A DNA stretch of 64,000 nucleotides from Leptoclinus maculatus (taxonomy: Eukaryota > Chordata > Actinopteri > Perciformes > Stichaeidae): the NCBI GenBank assembly GCA_032191485.1, contig JAVDOI010000004.1, positions 24,169,770-24,233,769 on the forward strand, in the 5' to 3' direction. Below the pieces are notes generated by a model that saw nothing but the letters and a program-made list of their open reading frames with translations, did no database searches and was not told where the DNA came from. Both the position numbers and the translations under genes were made by a program. This document shows, piece after piece, positions 42,076 through 53,479 of this stretch. The first letter of the stretch is position 1. Each line of letters starts with the position of its first letter.

Positions 42076-45000
42076 TTAACCAGTGAAGACCCTCAGGAAA
42101 ATCTTGCCCTTGTCCAGAACCTGAGCTACACCCTGCTGCACTAGAGGAACGTCATTTTTCGACAGAACGACAGCAATGGTAACAGTTCCTGCAAATATGA
42201 ACAGCCAGGGTGAAAAGAGCACAGAAGGTCGGCTCTCCGGTTCTGGTACCACCCTGGTTCTGAACGGCTGAGCCACCCGTTCCCACTGAGTGAGGATGGC
42301 CTGGCGGGCTCCGGCCCACTGTCCAGGCCCCGTGAGACGATACTGATAAGGCGTGCAGGGACCAAAGAAGACCCTGACCCAGAGCACAGGATCTCTCAGT
42401 AGTAGTCTCAGGAAGTTAGGTCGCACCCCGACCTGTGATTGGAAGTCTGTCATGAAGATTGTGTCTCACAAATACAGTCCAAATGGTAACACAATTTTAT
42501 ATAGAGCTGAACTGAACTGACCTCCTCAGCCATGAAATCCAGGTACGGGATGTATTCTACCTGGAGAGCCGCCTTTCGTGGGCAAGGATAGCTGAGGAAA
42601 ACATGTAGAGTTTTTGAAAAGTCAAACATATTTAAATAAAAATTCTGCTTACTACAAAACCCAGCCTGAATGATGGCAGCATGGAACGGACATCAGTGTG
42701 AAGATGATGTCTACCTTTTCATGTTTCTCTTCCTCTCACACTCAATGACCTCCAGCATTCTCTCCTTAGGTGGCAGACGGCTCAAACCTTTAGAGATAAA
42801 ACACAACAAATTCACACATTTTGCTTCGTACTGTAGCACTGAGAGTTTGTGTACATTTAAAGCTGTTTACCGGCAAAGACCTTTACAGCCCAGCGCGCCT
42901 GCATTTCTACCATGGGCATGATTGGTCCTTTTGTCTGGAAAACACCCAAGACGGCCAGTGTGGGTTGTGATAAAGGAGGAAACAGTGTCCTGAAATTTAA
43001 AAAAGCCTGTGTTGATCCTTCAAAATGATGATACCACATTCCAATACATAACATAAAGTATATCTTCTCATCTAACTCAAGTATGTGACCTTTACATTCT
43101 CAGTAAATCAGTTTTTTATTGCATAATATGGAGTTTCAATTCTACCTTCTTCACAAAATTAAAATCAGTAATAGATTTACAAAACTCCATCCACCGTTTA
43201 CTCACTTGTACAATGTCAGCACTTTGTGAGGCCCCTCAGATAGAGATGAAGGCAGGAATGGAAACTTTCCATTATAACCTGTACAGAAGACCACAGCGTC
43301 AATGTTCTCCTCCACAGTGCCATCTTCAAACACAACTCCAGAGTCCGTGAATCGTTTCACATTTGGTTTCATTACTACCGCCCCCTGAAGGATTCGACCA
43401 GGAAGGTCATCATTGATCAAAGGTGTCTGCTCCAAAAATCTGAAAGAGAAAGGAAATGATTGGAGTCAATACAAAGATCGGAACGAAATACAAACACATT
43501 TTCTCTTATTTTTTTTTTGCTCTTCTTTTAGGTGAGAGAACATTTTACAAGTGGGAGAGCACTCTTACCAAGATTACAAAAATATGCATCTTTTTTTTTT
43601 CACAGTCCATAAATGACGTGTCCAAAGCATGAGTTTAATATGTTAAATATGACAAACATAATGAAATGCATGAAATTATTTTTACCATTATCTCTGCCAG
43701 GAGGATCGGTGGTGTGTGTGCATGTCTCCGTGAGTGAGTGTGCACCTCTGTGTCTGTCCACGGCTAATCTCAAGGACCTCTTGTGGTTGCAGTTACTCAC
43801 ACTTTCGCAAAACACCTTTTATTGCCCCTTTTATATTGCCATAGACTGCCTGCTGACTTCAGACACAGTTGTTTTATATGTTTTAATTGTATTCAATTTG
43901 TGGGCTAAAATTGGTCCATCTATCTATCCATCTGCTAAAATTCATTGTGCAAGTGCATTTCTTGGTGGCATCTCCCCAAATGTGCCACTATATTTGCACA
44001 CGGCACAATACCTGCCCTTATATAGTGTTTTGGAGGCTTTACCTTTGCTAATAATAAACAAGGGGGATTCATCATTAGGCACACCTGGGTGAGGGCATCT
44101 GGAGTTGACTTCTCTCAACAGAAAATGAAGGGGAAATCTATAGAGGAATTTGCTGCACGAGGCCCATTATGTCACTTTCACTTTTGTATTAACTGTCTGC
44201 TCTGGGATCCCGAGGCAGAAAGGGACAACGGTCAAAAAATGTGTCACCTGTGTTTGGGCTTCAGGCCGTACAGTCTGTGGTCATATTTGCGGTTGAGTGC
44301 TCTCTCTACTGCCCAGTTGAGCAGAGACCTGGGAAGAAGCAGCATGAGGATGTTGTTGAGTCTGGTGATAACGGTCATGTCCAAGGGAAGACCATTACTT
44401 GACATCCTGGCCATCACCCAGGACCCCTGCCGTGTGCTGAGAAATGTCTGTCAGAGAGAGTAAAAAGAAGGGATGTAAATAGATGTACTAAACGTCTTCA
44501 TCTTTCTTAAGTGTGATTTATGCTTGCCGCATCCCCGAGGGTTGCGAGTGGCAGGTTTTTCGGCTGTCATGGCACATCATTTTCTAACTACGTGGATGGG
44601 ATCAGAAAATTGGGAACTTTGAGAATTTCAGTTTGCTGCGATGAGAAAACCACACGAGTATAAAAGATCCAAACGTTTCCTTATCACGATTCTATATCAG
44701 CTAATGTCTGTGCGACCGTCCTCACGGAAAGTTTACCTTCTCTGCAGATCGACTGATCTCCACTGCAATATCTCCTCCAGAATTGCCAAGGCCAACCACC
44801 ACCACCCTCTCTCCTCTGCGGGCATCTGTGTCTCTATATTCCAAGCTGTGAAGACACCTTCCAGAAAACGTCTCGTATCCTGGAGAGATGCAGATGTTGC
44901 AACGGATCAAAGAAATTGCAAGAGGTCCTCGCAAGAATGTGCAGATGTCAAGTAAATCGACCCACTTTCCTCACTAGAAAAGTGTTATCCATTAGTTTAC

Positions 45001-45839
45001 TGACCTTGAAAGTCTGACAGGGGTAAGGCTGGTTGGGTGTAGTGGCCTGTGCACACCATGACGGCATCAAACACGTGTCTCTCCTCTCCATCCCCGTTCT
45101 TAGTCACTATGTCCCACTGACCGGACTCAGAGAAATCTGGCCTCTGTGTAACACTCCTCACTGTGGTCTGAAGCACACATGTTCAAATTCATACAAACAC
45201 ATGCTTTAAAAAAGTTTGACTTTACACAATACGTTGTAAAAACTTGTGAAAAGACAGAGACGCTCGTGGCTTTGACGACCTGGAAACGAATGTATCTGAG
45301 CAGGTCAAAGTGATCAGCGTAGAGCCTGAAGTACTGCAGCAGCTGGGAGTTGTGCATGTAGTTGGGATAGTCGGCAGGCATGGGAAAATCGCTGAAGCAC
45401 GTCATCTCTTTGGAGGTGTTGGTCACCAAGGAGCGATAGATGCTGGCTCGCTCTGGCTCAGGCGACTCCTGAAGGAAAACCAGGCATAGAAAATCTTTTT
45501 ATAAAATCACTCGGATATGGATTTTTCTGTTTTTAATCAATAGTCTTGATAATCACACAAGCTACACAATCTTTGTTCATATACCATAAATGCTAGACTT
45601 GTTCTAGATGTGGTGGAAAGCTCGGTGGCCATTCATCATTATAAGACAAATCCTGAACTGGCAACTGGGTTAATATGTGGGATACTTGTTTTAAACTGTG
45701 GCCTCACCTTAAATTTCCATAGGCCGCCAATGTCATCACTGCTTTCAAAGCAGACAGGCTCCAGTCCTTGGTCAAGACATGTCTTGATACAAGTCAGACC
45801 AGAATTACCTGCTCCAATAACTGCCACACGTCGAACCAT
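42076..45839 (-). CDS. FMO gene C: flavin-containing monooxygenase with extra intron in last exon
   Basis: Seen: ten coding exons, 559 residues: 45708-45839, 45280-45468, 45005-45167, 44737-44879, 44248-44447, 43206-43439, 42871-42989, 42715-42787, 42522-42591 and 42076-42432. The first eight follow the FMO plan, although the exon 7 split is at a different place from genes A, B and D. The terminal exon is interrupted after FMAEE by an 89-bp GT-AG intron (42433-42521) not present in genes A and B. Motifs: GAGNSG (9-14), FSGRCLHSLEY (166-176), GLGNSG (191-196), FCTGY (327-331), the WAGARQAILTQWERV block, and a hydrophobic C-terminal segment LFIFAGTVTIAVVL. Gene E is a near-identical duplicate. 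The acceptor before exon 2 (TTTTCTCAG) sits 9 bases upstream of the ATG. Confidence 0.93.
42433..42521 (-). other. 89-bp intron inside the usual terminal FMO exon (gene C)
   Basis: Donor GTCAGT follows GAG at 42522 and acceptor AATCACAG precedes 42432. Skipping it joins FMAEE to VGVRPNFL exactly where genes A and B read AELVGVRA and AKQVGVKP without a break. It is phase 0. The same intron is in gene E (56415-56503). Confidence 0.85.
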
Positions 45840-46049
45840 TGCGGAGCACTGAGAAAACAAGACTAATAGTAATCAGTCAAAATGTGCCAAAAAGAACTGG
45901 ATGCCGCACCCCAAGATGGTGCTCAAACCGCCAAAAGTGACATAAACAAAAACAATTTGCTGTCTACCGAGCTACACCCACCAACCGCATCACCGTGCAG
46001 AAGGAATCGTGCAGGAAAGGAAACGTGCAGGAAAGGAAGGGGAAAAGGG

Positions 46050-46330
46050 GAAAGAACGCAGCCTTGAGGGGAACCGGTGCTGATGGTCCGAGAGTCAGAG
46101 ACGTGTTTCCCCAGCTTCACATGCTGCTTCCTGTCAGACAGGAGGTCTGTGATCCACTTGCAGGGAGAGTCGGGAACGGGCAGCTGAGAGCTTGTCTTGC
46201 AGCAGAGACGGGATGATGGTGTTGAAGGCAGAGCTGAAGTCCACAAACAGGATCCATGGCGTAGGCTCCTGAGGTGTCCAGATCTTTCCACAGAGCCAAG
46301 TCTCGGTGAATGCACAAAACGGAGGATGAA
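46050..46330 (-). mobile_element. LINE reverse-transcriptase fragment (L2/Rex-like), frameshifted
   Basis: In one minus frame WILFVDFSSAFNTIIPSLL is readable. In another frame follow CKWITDLLSDRKQ and RTISTGSPQGCVLSP. These are typical motifs of a non-LTR reverse transcriptase, now split by at least one frameshift. The same relic is duplicated at about 60091-60370. Confidence 0.75.
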
Positions 46331-47423
46331 GAAAAGTCTCTGTTTTTCTCCAACCAGTAGCTGAAGTTTGTCCAGTTTGGTGCAAAGAAATATGCCCAGC
46401 AGCGGTGTGCGAAATCCATGTTGGTGGAGACGCACAAGGGCACAGATTTACAATCTAAAGATTTTGGGGTCACAGGGGGATTTTTCTAATGGAGCCACAC
46501 ACAAAAAAAGGAACGCTGAGCGGCGGCGCTGTATCCATTATACATTTGAACTAAATACTAAGATCAACACACTAGCAATGAAACCAAAAATGCTAATGTT
46601 TGCTAATAAGCACTAAACACAAACAATAGCAGAGGTTGAATATCATTATTTTTGCAGATAAGTTGTCATGAACAAAATTTTCACACAAATTACAATTTTA
46701 ACCTGATTACGGCGCCAAATAAAAAGAAAATCACCAAATACATCGAATTTATCTTCTCAAAATGTTGAATATCTATCAAAAATTTCACGACAATCCATCC
46801 AACAGTCGTCCAGATGTTTCACTCAAAAACAAAAAATGTCAACCTCATTGTGGTGCTAAATGAAAAGTCAAAGTCACTATGATAGACCCATGAATGTCAG
46901 CTGAAAATGTTTTTGTTAATTCATCCAGTAGATGTCTAGCTAGTTTCCAGAATACATGAAAACAAAAAAAACAACCTGCTGGTGGAGCATAAAGAAAAGT
47001 CAAAGGATCATTAGAATTTCCTTTCGAGGGACCTTGAATATCCACAGCAAATTCCACAGCAATCCTTCCAATAGTTAATATATTTCACTCAATATCAGGC
47101 TCATGTGTCACTAAATAAAACAAGGTTCATCCTGTGGGGAACACGAACGTTCGTACAAGATTTCATGGAAATCCATCCAGTAAGTAGTAAACAAAGGCGT
47201 AGCCTAGTCCAGCGGCCTTCCCTCCATTCAGGAAAAGTGAAGCCTCAACACTTAACATTCTATTCAAGGGTGCATTTGCTCAGTACAATCCATGTGAAAC
47301 ATCATCTGTATTTCATCTGTTGTAAAGCCACGTTTTAAAGAAGTCTTCAATGTACTCACAATCCATTTATATGTCAAATGTAGAGTAACCTATGAAGAGC
47401 TGCTTCTATGACTGTTGTGTTAA

Positions 47424-47486
47424 ATCATAATTTTGACTTTCTATCTCATAATTTTGACTTTCTATCTCATAATTTTGACTTTCTAT
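47424..47486. repeat. 21-bp tandem repeat, 3 units (copy 1)
   Basis: Units of TCATAATTTTGACTTTCTAT plus one base. The duplicated locus at about 61363-61530 has 8 units. Confidence 0.9.
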
Positions 47487-48019
47487 AGCAACTGGAAACA
47501 TCTGGTCAGTGTTATGGTTACAGATGGATCCACCAAAAGTTTTTTTTTTTGCTGGCGGAAAAAAAGTAAAAAAAAAATAATAATAATAATGAGAATTATT
47601 ATTTAATTTTTTTTGGGGTGGATTTTTCAATTTTTTTTGTTTGGGTGGATTGTTTTTATTTTTATTTTTTTTTAAGTTACTTGTTACTTGTTTTGCTTTT
47701 TTTTGCTTGCGGAAATGGGCTTCCATACAAAACAAAGCTCATAAGAGACTCCTACTTTATTAAGACGCCACTCACTTTAGAAGAACAGGTAACCGTTATT
47801 AAAGAACAGCAATGTCAAGCACATCATATCATTAAGTAGTTTAAAACACTTTGAAAAGTTTGAGGAAGTTGATCAGATTACATTTACAGAATGTGTATTG
47901 CGCAATTCAAGAGAGACATTTTTGGCATTGCTGAACACTGCCGGAACAAAAAGTAGGGCTCTTTATTGTTATGTTGAATAGGCTGCTTTTATTGTTGAAG
48001 TCTAACAGATTGCTCTCAC

Positions 48020-48131
48020 CTTCTCCAGTGCGCCGATTTCAAGTCTTGGGCAGCTCCGATCAAATGCCAAACAGCATCTAAACTCACATGAACTGAGTTG
48101 AACCATGTTGCAGGGGGAAGGGAGGAGCTAT
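48020..48131 (-). promoter_or_regulatory. Probable 5' UTR exon 1 of FMO gene C
   Basis: Minus-strand donor GGAGAAG then GTGAGAG (last exon base 48020). Acceptor TTTTCTCAG is just before 45848. The duplicated counterpart in gene E ends at 62062. The copies differ by a short indel in the exon. The segmental duplication stops at its upstream edge, so the two genes have different sequences further upstream. The start site is not known. Confidence 0.5.
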
Positions 48132-48139
48132 TGATATAT

Positions 48140-48817
48140 ATATATATATATAAAATTGATATTAAAAAATGACATTGGGGAATCTGTTTGGAAAGACATC
48201 ATGCAAAGTATGCAATCTTAGTTAACGCTGGCTTACAAGTTTTGTTCGCTTGTTTTTTGTAATGGCTAAAGTTAATACCATCTGGTAGGACAAGTAAACA
48301 TTTCTCTCCAGCTTTCTGCGTGAGCGTTGAGCTCAGCCGTGATGGCTGAGGAGCTAAACTATTAGCCACATTTTCTCTCCTTCGCCGATATTGTAGCTCG
48401 CTAGAGCCTTGAAATCACAATATTTAACAACTTAATGTTTCATCCACACACAGGAAGTCACATTGCTGTTTTATATGAGTTTCTGTAAACAGTGGGGCAT
48501 GAAATCATGGTGCAAAAAGATAGCTAGCTGGCTAACTAGCTAGCCGAAACTGCAACTTCAAGTTACGCCCTCTGTTTCAAGCTGTGCCCCTCTCCTGCAG
48601 TCCGCAGACAGACAACATTCACTCATAATGACCAATTATCCCCCCACTCTGCAGCTCAAAGGAGCCTTTTAATGTCTTTCGGGCTACTTTTTTTTTACCC
48701 ACAGCTCAGCTCTCATCAACTTTATATGCTATGTCATTTACTCCATAATATAAAACAGAAGAAGGGACAATGTTGTTTGCAACAAGTCGTCAGGCAAAGG
48801 AATATTGGAAGTTTTAC
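48140..48817. other. Stretch left of gene D exon 8: no FMO last exon
   Basis: It contains a short (TA)n run at about 48133-48150 and sequence resembling the TTAA element of gene A (GATAGCTAGCTGGCTAACTAGC). No WAGARQAI block or other FMO exon 9 feature is present on the minus strand here, although this is where gene D needs one. Confidence 0.6.
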
Positions 48818-51540
48818 TTGTTCTCCATGTCCTTGGTGTCCTTGTCAACAGCCTTTATCATGGCCCGGTTTGAAGGCAGCTTTTTATGTCCTGAAGGACA
48901 AAAGAGAGACTGAGGTAAAGACTGCTTGGAAAGACTAGTGGCAGCTGATAAACTGGACACGCCGCCTCACCTTTGAAGACACGTGCAACCCAGCGACCCT
49001 GCATTTCAGCCTGGGCCATGATGGCTCCGAAGGCATGGATGAAACCCACGACAGCCAGAGTGGGATGCTCCAGGTTGGGAGGGAAGATGTGCTTGTACAG
49101 ACCCACACGGTGCCCAGACTTGTACACAGCACTGCTCGGCATGTAAGGAAAATCGTAGTTGTAACCTGTGGCGAACACGATTGTATCCACCTGTAATGAG
49201 GAAAGGATGAGTTAGAGATAAGCTTAAATTGTGCTGGGCATAAAAACAAAAGACAGTATTGTTGGAAACAAAGTTCTCTAACGTTTTCCTCAGCGCTGCC
49301 ATCCTCAAACACCACGGTGGAGCCACGGATCTCCTTCACGTTTGATTTGAGGATGACCGACCCGGACAGAATCTTAAAAGGCAGATCATCGTTGATCACT
49401 GGGATCTGACTGAAGAGTCTGAGGGGGGAGCAGAAGAAAGAAGAATGGAGAACAAGGTAGTTACGGTCAAATAAATATTGTACATCCACAGATTCAACAC
49501 ATTTCTTCATTATGCAAGTTGTTTATTGCCTGCAACAATGTGAGGAAGTTTATGCAGAGTAGTGGTCCCTACAGCACCCACCTGTGTTTGGGTTTGAGGG
49601 CATACATGGTGTGGTCATACATGGTGTTGAGTTTCTTCTCGCCGAGCCAGTTAAGGACGCTGATAGGCAACAGCTGGAAGAGGATGTGGACAAAGCGCGT
49701 GTTGTACTTCATGTCAACGGGTAGGCCATTGTCAGAAACCCGGCGGATGATCCAGGCACCACTACGAGTGCTCATATACACCTGCAGAACGAGAGCAACA
49801 GTCAGACATCAACATGCATGAATTATCTTAAAGAAGGAGAGGGAAAAGAGCAATAAGAAGACTCCCCAACCTGCTTTGCCACTCTGCTGCTCTCCACGGC
49901 AATGTCGCTTCCTGAGTTACCGATGCCGATGACCACCACTCTTTTCCCATGCATGTCCTCAGGCCCCTTGTAGTCCCAGCTGTGGGAGTATTTCCCTTCA
50001 AATGTCTCAATCCCTGCATCACAGCAAAATGACTGCTTCATACGTTGTGTTTCTCTATTTTGTTGCTAAGAGACGGACCGGGCTTTCAACTAATTCCAAT
50101 GTAAACCCATCTGCGTTCTTAATAGACACTCAGAACAACGGACATGGTTTTAACATGGTATTAAGAGCGAGAAGGTGTGGGAGGGACTGGTGGTGGATGG
50201 GTCAAACAAACACAGGACTTTTAATTAGGGGACCGGTGTGCGTGTCCCGTGTGAAACCAACAGTTATTGTTACTGACACGTGATGCTATGTCACTTGTTT
50301 CACCTGAAAACCAACGTTTGATGGAATCAGGTTACAATTTTGACATCTGAGTGCAAAGTAGTTGAATCCTACATATTAATAATAATAATACATTTTATTG
50401 TGTTATAAATATTAATAGCACATGCCCTCTATTGGTTGAAATTCGGCTATTGCAAATACATTTAGCTGTTGGCTGATCTGGAGGCAAGTGATTTTCGTCA
50501 CCAACGAACTCTTCCAATAAAACCATCGTCCCTGTGGAGTAAAATCGCTAGCATACACATATCCCATGAATTCTCAAATTCACACAAAGAGTTTATACTG
50601 TATTTTGTTACTATAACAGACCCTTTACAGCACTTAGCCAACTAACCATGATGGCGCTAGCGATGAGCATTAGCTGATCAGACTGTGGTTGTACTGGGGA
50701 TGTATAACTGTGTGAATGCGATCAGAGCGTTCCTGAAAGCGAGAGCACCACCACCGAGTAAATAAAGGTGCCAACAGCAAGAAACAACATGATCCTCCAA
50801 TGATGTACAACCTGTCTTTACCTGGGAAGTCTTTGAGCGGCAGGTTAGGGTAGGTGTAGTGACCAGAGCAGCAGATAACTGCATCAAAGACATGCCTCTC
50901 CTGCTGTCCATCTCTACTCTCTGTCACCACTTCCCACTGACCACTGCGAGAAAAGTCTGTTTTTTGTTGAATATTCTTCACTGAGGTCTGAAATATACAT
51001 AAAAAACTAATGCAGATTAGTTTGTTGAAAAATATTTGATGAACCGCATATTCCTCTCTGCATCTTTTGCATCTTGTTACCTGGAAGCGAATGTGTTGCA
51101 GCAGTTTAAAGTGTTCTGCATACATCCTGAAGTATTGCAGGATTTTGGAGTGGTGCATGTAGTTGGGGTAATCTGCAGGGATGGGGAAGTCACTGTAGGA
51201 CATCATCTCCTTGGAGATGTTGATGGTGAGGGAACGGTAGATGCTGGCCCTGTCTGGCTCTGACACTTCCTGCAGAAAAAAGGCAGAAAAACACTTTTTA
51301 TATATGGCAACAACTTAATTTTTTCTTCTCACCCTGTTTGACTTGACTTGCTTGGGGACATGAACACAAAAAGGTCAGCAATCTTTTTTTTTTCCAGTGT
51401 CAACTTGCCTTGAACTTCCACAGTCCACCAATGTCATCGCTGCTTTCAAAGCAGGTTGGCAGCATGCCCTCATCCAGACAGGCCTTCATGCTGGACAGAC
51501 CACAGGGGCCTGCCCCGATCACCGCCACTCTGTGCACCAT
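48818..51540 (-). CDS. FMO gene D: flavin-containing monooxygenase lacking its terminal exon
   Basis: Seen: eight coding exons with intact frames: 51409-51540, 51081-51269, 50822-50987, 49871-50013, 49582-49781, 49283-49418, 48971-49190 and 48818-48890. Sizes equal those of gene B except exon 6 (200). The first intron inside the coding region begins with GC rather than GT (AAG then GCAAGT). Motifs: FAD site GAGPCG (9-14, Cys in place of Ser), FEGKYSHSWDY (167-177), GIGNSG (192-197) and FATGY. No exon 9 with the WAGARQAI block or membrane tail lies before gene C begins. If the last donor is not used, reading continues AAG TAA and gives a 420-residue protein without the tail. Either a damaged gene or one using a distant exon. 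Human FMO2 truncated near residue 471 is inactive, so loss of function is plausible. Confidence 0.82.
50014..50821. other. Gene D intron between exons 4 and 5
   Basis: It contains a diverged copy (about 50070-50290) of the interspersed repeat also present at 41520-41860 and 55500-55840: GTGGATGGGTCAAACAAACA and GTGTCCCGTGTGAAACCAA. Otherwise featureless. Confidence 0.5.
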
Positions 51541-51937
51541 GATGGAGCTGCACGAAGGAAAGGGACAAATATATATATATTATATATATTTCTTTTAACT
51601 CGTCACTATCATCAGATCCAAATGCGGGCCTTTCAGTCCCACAGTTATCCCGAATTAGTTGACTTTACTAGAAAATTGCGTGGAAACCCGTTGCCTCAAA
51701 CCATTTAAGTTTTTACACATGGAGGAACTAAACAGATCAAGTTGTGTTAACATTAAATACCTTAAATGGATGCAGTAGACAAATTTAAGTCCACATTAGT
51801 AATCTTTACAAAAAATCATTAGTTCACTTGAATTATTTCTTTTCTTTAGTCTAAGTTTAATGAAATAACAATTTTAAGTTCAACATACATAAGCATATAT
51901 AAACAAATCACTAATATAACATTATTTATTGCTACTT

Positions 51938-52732
51938 AGGGGTGCAACGGATCACAAACCTCACGGTACGTTTCGGATCACGGTTCTTGAGTCACGGTTC
52001 GGATAATTTTTCGGATCAGCAAAGAAAAGAGGAGACAAATATATCCAAAAAAATGTGCTATCCATTTATTAATTAAAGAACTTCAAGAACACTTAAAGCA
52101 AAGAACTTTGGGCTATAGTCTTACATAAAAACAAAAATATAGAATTTGTCCAATTTGAAACAAAATGAAATAAATAAATAAAAATAAAACATTCAAGAAC
52201 ATTCAATTCTGTTTAAGTGCAACATGAGGTATGTTGATACCCTCGTCCTTTGATCTATTTTGAAAGAAAGAAAACAGCCAGTGAGCTAGCTTACACTGTT
52301 TCAACATGATGAAGTGAGCCGTCACAGTCAGCCGTTGTCGTATGTCTTTCTCTTTAAATAATGCCTACATACCATAACGCTTTTGTCCACCACCCAAACC
52401 CAGTCATTATAAGTTACGGGGAAGACAAAATGCTCCCACATTTGCGACTTAAATGACGCCGGGAGCTTCTGAAGCTCCTCCGTTCCTCCGCTCGCCGTGA
52501 CTTTCACCGTTAAATGCTTCACGCTCCGTTCACGTGAACACACTACTGCTTTATCTGTATTGATATTCGGGGACTTGTTACTTGAAAGGGAACAGCAGCA
52601 GTAAAACTTGATTACACACTATAATTATTAAAATGTAAAAAAAAAAAACTCAATTAATCCACGGTTCACAAGTGTGCCGAACCGTGAGGTGTGATCCGAT
52701 CACGGATCGATCCGTGATCCGTTACACCACTA
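51938..52732 (-). mobile_element. Second hAT-type non-autonomous element with degraded BED-finger frame
   Basis: Inverted ends GGGTGCAACGGATCAC and GTGATCCGTTACACCA, with flanking CTACTTAG and CTAGTTAA as a possible decayed 8-bp duplication. A short minus frame (52328-52543) reads FKSQMWEHFVFPV then DKSVMVCRHYLK, similar to the start of a BED finger in hAT transposases. No catalytic domain. It lies upstream of gene D. Confidence 0.7.
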
Positions 52733-52904
52733 GTTAAGACCATTAGTTTATTTAAGTAATGTCTTTACTTTTAATAAAATTAATTATACCATTTGATTTT
52801 GAGATTTAATGTATTGTTTCAAAAAAATTGTACAGAAGGAAAGAATAGTAGTAACGTTAGCTGACAAAAGCTAACTAACATTAGCTGCAGCTCGTCTGCC
52901 TGCA

Positions 52905-53296
52905 TCCGACCGTAGTTAGCCTTGGAAAGTAACTTTCCTGTTCCCAGAGTCAGAACTAAACATGGAGAAGCAGCGTTCAGTTTCTCTGCTCCACATATCT
53001 GGAACAAAGTCCCAGAAAGCTGCAGGTCTGCTGAGACCCTCAGCTCCTTTAAATCAAGATTGAAGACTTTTCTGTTTGCTGCTGCCTTTAATTGAACCAG
53101 ATTCAATATTAATCAATTTCCTGCATTTCTGCATTTTACTACTGTATTTTATTTCTTACACTGTTTTTAATGTTTCAATGAATATTGAAATGTAAATCTC
53201 CTTTACTTTTGTCCTATGTTTTGATGCTTTTATGTGAAGCACTTTGAATTGCCTTGTTGTTGAAATGTGCTATACGAATAAACTTGCCTTGCCTAT
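52905..53296 (+). mobile_element. 3' end of a LINE (L2-like)
   Basis: The plus strand encodes the C-terminal end of an ORF2-type protein (VPRVRTKHGEAAFSFSAPHI, then KVPESCRSAETLSSF, ending FLFAAAFN and stop). A 3' tail follows with AAGCACTTTGAATTGCC and repeated TTGCC at the end, typical of fish L2-type elements. 5'-truncated. Confidence 0.8.
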
Positions 53297-53479
53297 AGAA
53301 TTGCTTACGGCATAAAGCGGCATTACTGAGCCCGTATGCACCGATTTATCAATCCCTAAACTCTGGTTCTGTCATAAACCTCTCTCAGTTCCCAGAGGTA
53401 GAAAGAAGAGCAGATCTTACACTTCTTTGAGACCAATACGACTTTAAAACTACTTTCTTTGGGCTGTAATGTTCTAAGC

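Larger units (their letters stand above)
45850..48019. other. Gene C first intron: LINE fragment and simple repeats
   Basis: It holds a reverse-transcriptase fragment (about 46050-46330), AT-rich degenerate repeats containing TTTCACNNCAATCCATCCA-like words (46.7-47.2 kb), a 21-bp tandem repeat (about 47424-47486) and poly-T/poly-A tracts. No other gene seen. Confidence 0.6.
39759..48131. repeat. Segmental duplication, copy 1 (contains FMO gene C)
   Basis: This block of about 8.4 kb matches 53826-62161 with only scattered substitutions and small indels. It starts inside the orphan FMO exon and ends just upstream of gene C exon 1, where copy 1 runs into a TA repeat and copy 2 into unrelated DNA. 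About 85-90 bases near 40015-40110 are absent from copy 2. About 60 bases near 57.5 kb are absent from copy 1. Confidence 0.92.

Noticed and set aside
42076..42453. Start at the ATG just inside the last intron of gene C (frame beginning MTDFQSQVGV)
   Set aside because: The codons before VGV belong to the 89-bp intron. The splice from FMAEE to VGVRP restores the family sequence.
45923..46435. 170-codon ORF as an independent gene
   Set aside because: It contains a decayed LINE reverse transcriptase in more than one frame. It is a transposon relic.
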